A stretch of 23,494 bases of DNA from Candidatus Aminicenantota bacterium (GCA_029939015.1 JAOZTV010000010.1:1-23494); one strand, 5' to 3'; positions 7,526 through 15,794 are shown, numbered from the stretch's first letter. Made by a program: numbers and translations. Notes: a model not told the origin generated them from the letters alone.

Positions 7526-8268
7526 CAGATGTTAACAAACCATGGTATAAAAAATGGTTTAACGATGATTATCTGAAACTATATCAACAGAGAGACAATA
7601 AAGACGCAAAAAAACAAATTGAATTAGTTTTAAAAACCCTAAAGCCCGATAAAAACAACAAAATACTTGATCTTGGCTGTGGGGAGGGAAGACATCTTTC
7701 ATACTTCAATAAATTAGGTTTCAAAACCTTTGGGCTGGATCTATCTAAAGAACTAATCTATAGTGGAATGAAAAAATATGGGAGACAAAATTTTATTTTA
7801 GGGGACATAAGGAATATTCCAGGTAAATATGACATTATACTTTCATTTTTTTCAAGTTTTGGGTATTTTGAATCTGATAAAGAAAATTTTTCTGTCTTTG
7901 ACTCGATATTTAAATCATTAACTTATAAAGGTAAATTCTGGTTTGATTTTTTGAACCCCGAATATGTAAAAAACAACTTAATTGCAAAAAATCAAAAAGA
8001 ATTATCTCCTGATAAAACAGCTATTGAAGAAAGAAAAATTGAAAACAAAAGAGTCATAAAAAAAATATCATTTATTTCAAAAGACAAAACCGAAACTTAT
8101 TATGAATCGGTTCGACTGTTCAAAAAAGAAGAGTTAGAAGCAGCCCTTAATCAATCTGGATTTGCAATAAATAATATTTTTGCTAATTACTCCGGTGATC
8201 AATGGACAAATAATTCAGAAAGAACTATTTTTAATTGCCAAAAAAGCCGGCTTTGCCGGGAAACTTAA
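7522..8268 (+). CDS. Class I SAM-dependent methyltransferase
   Basis: This is a soluble Rossmann-fold methyltransferase with no assignable substrate. Motif I is DLGCGEG (50-56), followed by the acidic residue after strand 2 (GLDLS, about 71-75), a GDIRNIP segment and IILSFFSSFGYF in place of motif IV. The opening WYKKWFNDDYLKLYQQRD is typical of a broad family of small-molecule methyltransferases. It overlaps the hydrolase by four bases (ATGA). The C-terminus is odd: after NCQK, where relatives would be expected to end, the frame runs into the CCGGC hairpin repeat and adds SRLCRET before the stop. The last seven residues are therefore probably acquired from the intergenic repeat and not functional. 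Confidence 0.85.
   Translation: MTDVNKPWYKKWFNDDYLKLYQQRDNKDAKKQIELVLKTLKPDKNNKILDLGCGEGRHLSYFNKLGFKTFGLDLSKELIYSGMKKYGRQNFILGDIRNIPGKYDIILSFFSSFGYFESDKENFSVFDSIFKSLTYKGKFWFDFLNPEYVKNNLIAKNQKELSPDKTAIEERKIENKRVIKKISFISKDKTETYYESVRLFKKEELEAALNQSGFAINNIFANYSGDQWTNNSERTIFNCQKSRLCRET
8247..8259. repeat. CCGGC-TTT-GCCGG hairpin, copy 1
   Basis: A five-base-pair GC-only hairpin in otherwise AT-rich DNA, within the last codons of the methyltransferase gene. It nearly matches the copy at 8449-8461, differing only in the middle loop base. It may be a dispersed REP-like element. Confidence 0.6.
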
Positions 8269-8354
8269 TAGGCAAATAAGCATGTAGGCAGAGAGGTAAA
8301 GAGTAAGAGCTAAAAGAATATCTAATATTTCTACTCTCTGCCTCCTTGCCTATT
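8267..8354. repeat. Long imperfect inverted repeat
   Basis: Outer arms AATAGGCAA (8267-8275) and TTGCCTATT (8346-8354) match perfectly, as do inner arms AGGCAGAGAG (8286-8295) and CTCTCTGCCT (8334-8343). They are separated by an uneven internal loop (ten bases left, two right). A third copy of the TTGCCTATT sequence lies at 8397-8405. Transcribed, this would fold into a hairpin of about 88 bases. It could be a degenerate miniature mobile element or a structured RNA. Confidence 0.6.
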
Positions 8355-8359
8355 TCCCT

Positions 8360-8388
8360 TCGTTAAGACAATTTATTGGTCTTAACGA
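8360..8388. repeat. Perfect 10-bp hairpin
   Basis: TCGTTAAGAC (8360-8369) pairs with GTCTTAACGA (8379-8388) over a nine-base loop. No T-run follows on the plus strand, so it is a poor terminator candidate. It lies just upstream of the proS promoter and could equally be an operator. Confidence 0.5.
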
Positions 8389-8403
8389 CACTGTAATTGC
8401 CTA

Positions 8404-8432
8404 TTGCCACGAACTATTTAATCCTATATAAT
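8404..8432 (+). promoter_or_regulatory. Promoter of the proS-cytochrome-etf operon
   Basis: TTGCCA (8404-8409), 17 bases, then a perfect TATAAT (8427-8432). The predicted start is near 8439, so the leader would carry the second CCGGC hairpin just before the proS ribosome binding site. Confidence 0.7.
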
Positions 8433-8448
8433 ATTCTTTAAGTTTAAT

Positions 8449-8461
8449 CCGGCTATGCCGG
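8449..8461. repeat. CCGGC-TAT-GCCGG hairpin, copy 2
   Basis: The second copy of the GC-rich hairpin, seven bases before the proS Shine-Dalgarno (TAGGAG, 8468-8473). In the message it would fold next to the ribosome binding site and might affect initiation. Confidence 0.6.
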
Positions 8462-8478
8462 TGCTAGTAGGAGAAAAA

Positions 8479-9930
8479 ATGGGTAAAAAAAAAGATGGAT
8501 TTGTAAATCAAATAACAAAGAGGTCAGAAGATTTTTCAAAATGGTACACTGAGCTTATAAGACGGGCAGAACTTGCCGATTATTCACCTGTCAAAGGTAT
8601 CATGGTTATCAGACCCTACGGTTATGAAATATGGGAACATATTAAAGATAATCTGGATATAAAGTTTAAAGAGACTGGACATAAGAATGCTTATTTCCCA
8701 CTTCTTATTCCTGAAAGTTTCTTAAAAAAAGAAGCAGAACATGTTGAGGGCTTTGCTCCTGAAGTAGCATGGGTTACTCATGGTGGTGACAATGAGCTTG
8801 AAGAAAGACTTGCAATTAGACCAACTTCTGAGGCAATAATATGTCACATGTATTCAAAATGGATTACTTCCTGGAGAGATCTACCCGTTCTAATAAATCA
8901 ATGGGCAAATGTTTTAAGATGGGAAAAAGTAACAAGACCATTTTTAAGAACGACTGAATTCCTATGGCAGGAAGGTCATACAGTACATGCTACATCAGAT
9001 GAAGCAATGGAAGAAACTCTGAAAATGCTTGATATATATAAAAACTTTTGTGAAGAATATCTTGCTATTCCGGTAATATCAGGATTAAAATCAGAAAAAG
9101 AGAGATTTGCAGGAGCAGTCAAAACTTATTGTATTGAAGCATTGATGCCGGATGGTAAGGCTCTACAGGCTGGAACATCTCATTTTCTTGGACAAAACTT
9201 TTCAAAAGCCTTTAATATCCGTTTTGAAAATAAGGAACAGGAATTGGAATATGGATGGCAAACTTCCTGGGGTGTTTCAACAAGACTTATTGGTGCATTA
9301 ATAATGTTGCATGGCGATGATTCCGGGTTAATAATTCCTCCAAAGGTTGCACCATATCAGGGCGTAATCATCCCAATATCAAGAGGAAATTGGAAAGAAA
9401 CTGTATTACCAAAGGCAAATGAAATATTTGAAAATTTAAAAGCCCAAGGTTTTAGGGTTCAGTTAGACGATAGTGATGTTGCAACACCAGGATGGAAATT
9501 TTCTGAATGGGAGATGAGAGGCGTTCCTGTAAGAATTGAAATTGGACCAAAAGATATTGAAAAAAATCAGGTCGTACTGGTAAACAGGATAAATAGAGAA
9601 AAATCATTTGTAAGTATAGATGAGTTAAACGAAAAATTTGCGGAACTATTAGACAAAATACAAAATATGTTATTTGAAAAAGCCAAAAACTTCAGAGAAG
9701 AAAATACCTCAGAGGCAGAAACCTTTGAAGAACTCTCAAGTATTATTGAAACTAAACGTGGTTTGGTAACAACTGGGTGGTGTGGTTCTGAAACCTGCGA
9801 AACTGCTGTAAAAGATAAAAATGCAACAACAATCAGAGCTATAATTGAAAATCAAGAAGGCAAGCATAAAATCTGTGTAGTATGTGGTAAGGAATCAAAG
9901 CATACGGTACTCTTTGCAAAGTCATATTAA
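8479..9930 (+). CDS. proS: Prolyl-tRNA synthetase, archaeal/eukaryotic type
   Basis: Charges tRNA-Pro with proline in the cytosol. The start is set at 8479 (MGKKKDGFVNQI) because TAGGAG lies five bases upstream; an ATG at 8455 falls inside the hairpin repeat and is unlikely. The 483-residue length and layout fit the short ProRS that lacks the bacterial editing insertion. Class II catalytic motifs are visible: motif 2 from RWEKVTRPFLRTTEF (R147, R157) to QEGH (164-167), and motif 3 in GVSTRLIGALIMLHGDDSG. An anticodon-binding domain follows, and a C-terminal zinc-type domain has four cysteines (C435, C440, C466, C469). It heads an operon with redox genes, a placement without obvious functional logic. 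Confidence 0.96.
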   Translation: MGKKKDGFVNQITKRSEDFSKWYTELIRRAELADYSPVKGIMVIRPYGYEIWEHIKDNLDIKFKETGHKNAYFPLLIPESFLKKEAEHVEGFAPEVAWVTHGGDNELEERLAIRPTSEAIICHMYSKWITSWRDLPVLINQWANVLRWEKVTRPFLRTTEFLWQEGHTVHATSDEAMEETLKMLDIYKNFCEEYLAIPVISGLKSEKERFAGAVKTYCIEALMPDGKALQAGTSHFLGQNFSKAFNIRFENKEQELEYGWQTSWGVSTRLIGALIMLHGDDSGLIIPPKVAPYQGVIIPISRGNWKETVLPKANEIFENLKAQGFRVQLDDSDVATPGWKFSEWEMRGVPVRIEIGPKDIEKNQVVLVNRINREKSFVSIDELNEKFAELLDKIQNMLFEKAKNFREENTSEAETFEELSSIIETKRGLVTTGWCGSETCETAVKDKNATTIRAIIENQEGKHKICVVCGKESKHTVLFAKSY

Positions 9931-9986
9931 AGTTGATAAAAAACTATTTTCTGAATGAGAAAACAGAAAAACAAATAGAGATATAT

Positions 9987-11870
9987 ATGAAACAGTATTC
10001 AGGAAAAAAAATAATTTTATTTTTAAGTCTTATAACTATGATTTTTAGTTTTTCTTTATCTCCATCAGAAATATCATTAAAAGGCAGTGTCCATGAAGAC
10101 CTCTCCTGCCTTGATTGTCATAGTGAAAAAGGTTCTCATTTTTCTTATAACGATAAAGAAACCAAAGAATATACAAAAAAGGTTAATTGCCAGGAATGTC
10201 ATGAAGATACATATAGTCTTTATATAACAAAAGATATTCACGGTATTGCCTTAGTAAATGGAAATAAAGAAGCACCAAATTGTCAGAATTGCCATGGCAG
10301 CCATAATATACTCCCAATTTCTGATTCGGCAAATAGAATGTCAAGAAAAAACCAACCTGATACTTGTAAGAATTGTCATGGAAAAGCTGAGTTTAACAAA
10401 TCACAGGGAATATTTCAAAGAAATATGATTTCAAAGTATAAAGAGAGTGTTCATTATAAGGCAATAAATGTTGGAAAAAAAGGCGCAACTTGTACAGATT
10501 GTCATAATCATCATAATATTCAACCATCTATATCGGCTGATTCAACTGTGAGACGTGAAGGAATTATGAAGATGTGTAGTACATGTCATAAAAAAGAGGC
10601 AGAAAATTATATCAGAAGTGCTCATTATAAAGCACTTGAGCATGGTAATTATGACGTACCTACCTGTACAACCTGTCATGGTGGTCACGATATGGGTTCC
10701 TTTAAAAACCAGAACAGTGCAAAGGGTAACTTATCTCAGCAATCTGTCTGTATAAACTGTCATGAAAATGAAAGAATGATGGCGAGATATGGCTTGGATA
10801 CTGTTCCTGTAAGAAGTTATAAAAAAAGTTATCACGGACTTGCTCGTCTTGGTTCGTTAGATGTCAGTGCTCTTTGTTCTGATTGCCATGACCCGCATAA
10901 AGCTTTCCCCAAGACAAACCCATTATCAAGAGTTCATAAAGATAATCTAGTTGAGACTTGCGGACAATGTCATGGAAAAGTATCAAAGAATTTTGCAAAA
11001 AGTTATTCTCATTATAAATTACTTGATAATCCGGGTACAAAAATTGAAAGTTTAGTAAAGAATATATATATAATACTAATTATTGCAGTTATTGGTGGGA
11101 TGATATTATTCATTTCTATAATATGGCTTTGGGCTATTAGACAAAAAATAAAGAACCAGAGAAAATTAAAGCAAATTAGACGGATAAATAAATTTGAAAG
11201 GATATCTCATATTGTGTTAATTACAACGTTTATACTCCTTGTAATTACAGGTTTCGCCTTAAAATTTCCGGAATCATTCTGGGCAAAAACAATTTACTCA
11301 GTAGGACTTACGGAACTTGTAAGAAAAATAACTCACAGGATCAGTGCTGTTTTAATGGTAGTTGATATGCTTGTTTTTGGGTTTTATATAGTGCTTTTCA
11401 AGAGAGGAAGAGGATTATTGTTTGAAATATTACCTAAAAAAAGAGATTTCACAGATTTTTTTAAAACTATAACATTTCTTTTGAAAGGAAATAAAAGAAA
11501 GCTTCAGCCAAGATATGGAGTATTTAATTTTGGAGAGAAGTTTGAGTTCTGGGCTTTGATCTGGGGGACAGTTATTATGTTAATATCCGGTATGATATTA
11601 TGGTTTCCAAAATTAATCCCTGAAACCTGGCCTTCATGGGTTTTTTCAATTGCAGGTATTGTTCATTATTTTGAGGCTATTCTTGCAACTCTTGCAATAA
11701 TTATCTGGCATTTCTTTTTTGTTATATTTCATCCAGATGAATATCCTATGAATACTTCATGGTTAACCGGATATATTACTGAAAAAGAAGCAAAACACAG
11801 GTTTGAAGAAGATGCAATTATAAAGATGAAGCTTGCAAATAAAAAAACTAAAAAAGAAAAGAATAATTAA
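9987..11870 (+). CDS. Decaheme c-type cytochrome fused to cytochrome b membrane domain (CbcL-like)
   Basis: This is an inner-membrane redox protein expected to pass electrons between the quinone pool and periplasmic carriers. The start is taken at 9987, which gives a clean signal peptide (MKQYSGKK then a hydrophobic core); a TTG at 9933 would add a polar extension and has no ribosome site. The 627-residue protein has ten CxxCH c-heme motifs between residues 41 and 329, all with two residues between the cysteines. A membrane helix follows (about 360-384), then a four-helix cytochrome b part of the FdnI/hydrogenase-b kind with helix histidines in ISH, ITH, VHYFE and WHFFFVIFHP. This topology matches Geobacter CbcL-type proteins from family knowledge. 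It lies between proS and etfB (12 bases), so it probably shares their transcript. Confidence 0.9.
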   Translation: MKQYSGKKIILFLSLITMIFSFSLSPSEISLKGSVHEDLSCLDCHSEKGSHFSYNDKETKEYTKKVNCQECHEDTYSLYITKDIHGIALVNGNKEAPNCQNCHGSHNILPISDSANRMSRKNQPDTCKNCHGKAEFNKSQGIFQRNMISKYKESVHYKAINVGKKGATCTDCHNHHNIQPSISADSTVRREGIMKMCSTCHKKEAENYIRSAHYKALEHGNYDVPTCTTCHGGHDMGSFKNQNSAKGNLSQQSVCINCHENERMMARYGLDTVPVRSYKKSYHGLARLGSLDVSALCSDCHDPHKAFPKTNPLSRVHKDNLVETCGQCHGKVSKNFAKSYSHYKLLDNPGTKIESLVKNIYIILIIAVIGGMILFISIIWLWAIRQKIKNQRKLKQIRRINKFERISHIVLITTFILLVITGFALKFPESFWAKTIYSVGLTELVRKITHRISAVLMVVDMLVFGFYIVLFKRGRGLLFEILPKKRDFTDFFKTITFLLKGNKRKLQPRYGVFNFGEKFEFWALIWGTVIMLISGMILWFPKLIPETWPSWVFSIAGIVHYFEAILATLAIIIWHFFFVIFHPDEYPMNTSWLTGYITEKEAKHRFEEDAIIKMKLANKKTKKEKNN

Positions 11871-11882
11871 AAAGGAGAAAAT

Positions 11883-12755
11883 ATGGGTTTAAAAATTATT
11901 GTTTTAGCAAAACAAGTTCCTGATACCAGAAATGTTGGTAAAAATGCCATGAGGGCTGACGGGACTGTAAATAGAGGTGCTTTGTCTGCAATATATAATC
12001 CTGAGGATTTGAATGCATTGGAACAGGCTCTTTTAATCAAAGATAAATTTAAGGACACTGAAATTACTCTTTTAACAATGGGGCCACCAAGAGCTGCAGA
12101 TATTATCCGTGAGTCTTTATATAGAGGTATTGATAAAGGTTTTTTAATTACTGATAGAAGATTTGCCGGAGCAGACACCCTTGCTACTTCCTATGTTATT
12201 TCAAAAGCTGTATTAAAATGTTCGCCTTTTGATATTATTTTATCTGGAAGACAGGCAATAGATGGTGATACGGCACAGGTTGGACCACAAACAGCCGAAC
12301 ATCTTGGAATTGCTCAAATAACCTATGCTGAAGAAATTCAATCTATTGATAAAAGTTCAATTCAGGTAAAAAGAAGGTTGGAACGAGGTATAGAGGTTGT
12401 TAAATCTAAATTACCAGTATTGATAACTGTTCACGGTTCTGCATCAAAATGCCGTCCTAAAAATGCAAAATTACTTATGAAATATAAATATGCAAAAACA
12501 AATACTGAGTTACAGGCTTTAAATGAGGATTATATGAATTCTTTTAAGGCAAAACCTTATTTGAATATAGAGGAGTTAAACCTTGATGACCTAGGCTGCG
12601 ATATAGAGCGCGTTGGGCTGAAAGGTTCGCCGACCAAGGTTAAAAACATAGAAAATGTTGTTTTCAAAAGTAAAGATTCAAAGAGGCTGACAGCAAGCAA
12701 TAGGGATATCAAGGGATTAATAAAAACTCTTATTGAAAGCAGGGTAGTGGGTTAA
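11883..12755 (+). CDS. etfB: Electron transfer flavoprotein beta subunit, bifurcating-like
   Basis: EtfB pairs with EtfA to carry electrons from acyl-CoA dehydrogenases in the cytosol. The 290-residue protein shows KQVPDT near the start, TMGPPRA, DRRFAGADTLATSY and GRQAIDGDTAQVGP (D127-G-D129-T-A-Q-V-G134). The DGDTAQVG form is what I expect in clostridial/FixA-like, electron-bifurcating beta subunits that hold a second FAD; canonical mitochondrial-type subunits have DDDCNQTG with AMP there. This suggests NADH/ferredoxin coupling, but it is an inference from motif memory. A good Shine-Dalgarno (AAGGAG, 11872-11877) precedes the ATG. Three bases separate it from etfA. Confidence 0.93.
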   Translation: MGLKIIVLAKQVPDTRNVGKNAMRADGTVNRGALSAIYNPEDLNALEQALLIKDKFKDTEITLLTMGPPRAADIIRESLYRGIDKGFLITDRRFAGADTLATSYVISKAVLKCSPFDIILSGRQAIDGDTAQVGPQTAEHLGIAQITYAEEIQSIDKSSIQVKRRLERGIEVVKSKLPVLITVHGSASKCRPKNAKLLMKYKYAKTNTELQALNEDYMNSFKAKPYLNIEELNLDDLGCDIERVGLKGSPTKVKNIENVVFKSKDSKRLTASNRDIKGLIKTLIESRVVG

Positions 12756-12758
12756 AAA

Positions 12759-13778
12759 ATGGAAAATATTTTTGTTTATTGTGAATTAGAAAATAATGTC
12801 ATTTCAGATATAAGCCTTGAACTTCTTTCTAAGGGTAGAAAACTTGCTGATAATTTAGAATGTAAATTGGAGGCTGTTATTATAGGGCATAATATTTTAG
12901 AACTTCCAAAAGTTTTGTTTCCTTATGGCGTTGACACAGTATATATTGCTGATAATAAAAAACTCTCTCCATATTCAACAATCCCCCATACCTCAATATT
13001 TGTCGATCTGATTAAAAAAGAACAACCTCAAATAGCCCTGGTTGGTGCAACCTCAATTGGCAGGGATCTTGGTCCAAGAGTTTCTGCTAGATTAGGTGTT
13101 GGTCTTACTGCTGACTGTACTGAACTTGTTATTGGAGACTATAAGGATAATAAAACTGGAAAAGAATATAAAGACCTCTTATATCAAATAAGACCTGCCT
13201 TTGGTGGCAATATTATTGCAACTATTGTAAACCCTGATACCAGACCTCAAATGGCTACAATTAGAGAAGGGGTTATGAAAAAAGAAATCGTATCTTCCAC
13301 TTATGAAGGAAAAATAATTAATATTGATGTTGAATCTTTATTAAAAGACGATGATATAGTTTTAGAAATAATTGAAAGAGAAATTGAACCTAGAAAGGTT
13401 AATCTATCTGGAGCTCAAATTATTGTTTCTGGTGGTTTTGGCGTTGGTTCAAAAGAAAACTTTGATTTGCTTAAAGAATTTGCTGATCTTCTCGGTGGGG
13501 AAGTTGGTGCTTCAAGGGCCGCTGTTGATTCTGGTTATACCGGACATGACAGGCAAATTGGTCAAACAGGCGTAACTGTAAGACCTAAATTATACTTTGC
13601 AATTGGTATATCCGGTGCAATTCAGCACACTGCAGGAATGGATAAATCGGCTCAGATAATTTCAATTAATTCTGACCCTGATGCACCAATTCATAAACTT
13701 GCAGATTATGCAATAATTGGTGAATTTAACGAAGTTATTCCAAAAATGATAAAATTTTATAAAGACGAATCAAAATAG
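12759..13778 (+). CDS. etfA: Electron transfer flavoprotein alpha subunit
   Basis: EtfA carries the mobile FAD of the ETF heterodimer. The N-terminal half is the ETF alpha/beta-fold domain (GATSIGRDLGPRVSARLGVGLTADCTEL region). The C-terminal half is the FAD domain, with SGGFGVGS, GASRAAVDSGY (Arg253), IGQTGVTVRP, and ISGAIQHTAGM followed by INSDPDAPIH. All expected cofactor segments are present and the length (339) is normal. No N-terminal ferredoxin extension is seen. Its start lies three bases after etfB and its stop eight bases before the acyl-CoA dehydrogenase, so the three are almost certainly co-expressed. Confidence 0.96.
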   Translation: MENIFVYCELENNVISDISLELLSKGRKLADNLECKLEAVIIGHNILELPKVLFPYGVDTVYIADNKKLSPYSTIPHTSIFVDLIKKEQPQIALVGATSIGRDLGPRVSARLGVGLTADCTELVIGDYKDNKTGKEYKDLLYQIRPAFGGNIIATIVNPDTRPQMATIREGVMKKEIVSSTYEGKIINIDVESLLKDDDIVLEIIEREIEPRKVNLSGAQIIVSGGFGVGSKENFDLLKEFADLLGGEVGASRAAVDSGYTGHDRQIGQTGVTVRPKLYFAIGISGAIQHTAGMDKSAQIISINSDPDAPIHKLADYAIIGEFNEVIPKMIKFYKDESK

Positions 13779-13786
13779 AGGAAAAA

Positions 13787-15502
13787 ATGGCTAATTTTTA
13801 TACAGATAATAATAATTTGGTTTTTCATTTAAGTAATCCAAAAATGAAGGACATTGTAGTTTTAAAAGAAGATGATTTTAAAAATGAAGAAAATTCAGAA
13901 ATTGCACCGGTTGATTTTGAAGATGCAATGGATAATTATAAACAAATACTTGAAATTGTTGGTGAGGTTACAGGCGATATAATCGCTCCAAATGCTGAAT
14001 CCGTTGATAAGGAAGGACCGTCATTAATAGACAATCGTGTTCATTATGCAAAAGGAACTGATGAAAACATGGATGTTCTTAAAAAAGCAGGCCTATTGGG
14101 AATGACACTTCCAAGAAGATATGGTGGAATTAATTTTCCAACAACGGTTTATTGCATGGCTGTCGAAATGATATCAAGAGCAGATGCAAGCCTTATGAAT
14201 CTTTTTGGATTACAGGATATTGGCGAGACAATAAAAGAATATGCTACAGAAGATATTATGAAAGAATATCTACCAAGATTTGCATCGGGAGAATCAACAG
14301 GTGCAATGATTTTAACAGAGCCAGATGCCGGCTCAGACCTACAAGCGGTTAATATGAAAGCAACGTTGGACAAAGATGGCGTTTGGCGTTTAAATGGCGT
14401 TAAAAGATTTATTACCAATGGAAATGCTGAATTATCATTAATCCTTGCAAGGTCAGAAGAAGATACAACTGATGGTAGAGGTTTATCAATGTTTCTCTAC
14501 GATAGAGACAAAACTGTAACAGTAAGAAGAATCGAAGATAAGATGGGAATACACGGCTCACCTACCTGTGAACTTGTCTATAATAATTCACCAGCAATCT
14601 TAATTGGTAAGAGAAAATTTGGATTAATAAAATATGTTATGGCATTGATGAATGGTGCAAGAATTGGCGTCGCCTGTCAATCTGTAGGAATTGCAGAGGC
14701 TGCTTATAGAGAAGCTTTTAAATATGCAGAAGAACGGGTTCAGTTTGGAAAAAAAATAAATAGATTTCCGGGAGTCTATGAAATGTTGACCAATATGAAA
14801 CTAAAAATTGATGCTTCAAGGACGCTCCTATATGAAACAGCAAGGTTTATCGATGTATATAAGGAATATGAAGAGATAGCAAAGAAAAGACCCCTAACTC
14901 CTACTGAAAAAAAAGAAATGAAGAAAAATAGAAAAAGAGCAGAAGTTTTAACACCTCTTTTAAAGGGTATATCAAGTGAATATTGTAACGAGATAGTTTA
15001 TGATGCGGTACAAATTCATGGTGGTACAGGCTTTATGAGAGATTTTCCCGTTGAAAGATTATACAGAGATGCCAGAATTACAAGTATCTATGAGGGTACA
15101 ACTCAATTACAGGTTATTGCTGCTGCAAAAGGTATTAGTGGTGGAATATATAAAGAGTTAATAAAAGAATATCAAAGTGTTGAAATCAAACCAGAATTAG
15201 AGTTTTTGTCAAAGATTTTAAATACAATGACTGAAGAATATTATTCTACTATAAAAATGGTTGACGATGCAGATGATGTAGAATTTACAAATTTTCATTC
15301 AAGAAGACTTGTCGAAATGGCAGCCAATATTTTAATGGGATATTTATTGACCTTTGATGCAGATAGAGAAACTGAATACTGGTTTAAATCTCTTGCAGAA
15401 TTATTCTTGAAAAAAGCTCAATCTGAAAACAGAGAAAGATTTTCATATATAAGAAAATCCCAAATCAAAGACATGAGCCTATACAAAAAATTTGCTGTTT
15501 AA
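13787..15502 (+). CDS. Acyl-CoA dehydrogenase, long form
   Basis: This flavoenzyme oxidises acyl-CoA to 2-enoyl-CoA and reduces the neighbouring ETF. The N-terminal 60 residues are unusual and acidic. They are followed by the ACAD helical domain (LPRRYGGINFPTTVY), the FAD/substrate middle domain (MILTEPDAGSDLQAV, then RFITNGN) and the C-terminal helical domain with QIHGGTGFMRDFPVERLYRDARI. The catalytic base is predicted to be Glu436 in SIYEGTTQ, the position used by medium/short-chain enzymes. An extra helical region of about 120 residues (450-571) makes it longer than the usual 380-residue type. The chain-length preference cannot be told. A GAGG ribosome site and an eight-base gap place it last in the etf operon. 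Confidence 0.94.
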   Translation: MANFYTDNNNLVFHLSNPKMKDIVVLKEDDFKNEENSEIAPVDFEDAMDNYKQILEIVGEVTGDIIAPNAESVDKEGPSLIDNRVHYAKGTDENMDVLKKAGLLGMTLPRRYGGINFPTTVYCMAVEMISRADASLMNLFGLQDIGETIKEYATEDIMKEYLPRFASGESTGAMILTEPDAGSDLQAVNMKATLDKDGVWRLNGVKRFITNGNAELSLILARSEEDTTDGRGLSMFLYDRDKTVTVRRIEDKMGIHGSPTCELVYNNSPAILIGKRKFGLIKYVMALMNGARIGVACQSVGIAEAAYREAFKYAEERVQFGKKINRFPGVYEMLTNMKLKIDASRTLLYETARFIDVYKEYEEIAKKRPLTPTEKKEMKKNRKRAEVLTPLLKGISSEYCNEIVYDAVQIHGGTGFMRDFPVERLYRDARITSIYEGTTQLQVIAAAKGISGGIYKELIKEYQSVEIKPELEFLSKILNTMTEEYYSTIKMVDDADDVEFTNFHSRRLVEMAANILMGYLLTFDADRETEYWFKSLAELFLKKAQSENRERFSYIRKSQIKDMSLYKKFAV

Positions 15503-15534
15503 ATTAAAAAATTATAATTTGTGATTTTTTAATT
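15502..15534 (+). terminator. AT-only stem-loop ending the etf operon
   Basis: AATTAAAAAAT (15502-15512) pairs perfectly with ATTTTTTAATT (15524-15534) around an 11-base loop, starting in the stop codon. The T-run is inside the stem, so it could act in either direction, but the stem is weak. Confidence 0.5.
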
Positions 15535-15794
15535 GCATTAGGTTTTTATATTAATGCACTACTTTGCTCTCAAATGAAAATATTTGAAGTATATTTAGTT
15601 TAGAAAAACTTGAATATTTTCAATTAATTAAAAAACGCTTTATTTCTTACTAAAAACACACTTTTTTCAGATGTTTTATTATAAATTTCTAAAAAATAAT
15701 TGAAAATTTCTTTGTTTTCTTTGTAATATACCACTAATTTGAAAACTTTATAAATACATTTATTTATTCAAGAATAAAACACTACAGCTTAAAT
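15535..15794. other. AT-rich non-coding stretch between convergent genes
   Basis: I see no supported gene, RNA gene or strong terminator here. A short inverted repeat (GCATTA 15535-15540, TAATGC 15552-15557) and an open minus-strand frame of about 46 codons without a usable start (15624 to about 15770) are present. The frame may be chance, or debris from a gene once downstream of pyrG. Confidence 0.5.

Noticed and set aside
8455..8478. Upstream ATG extending ProRS by eight residues
   Set aside because: It lies in the CCGGC hairpin, lacks a ribosome site, and the family start pattern fits the ATG at 8479.
9933..9986. TTG start for the decaheme cytochrome
   Set aside because: It gives a charged extension ahead of a clear signal peptide and has no ribosome site.
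15624..15770. Minus-strand open frame of about 46 codons downstream of the pyrG remnant
   Set aside because: The translation looks protein-like (VYYKENKEIFNYFLEIYNK) but there is no usable start or ribosome site, and A/T-rich DNA readily gives such frames.
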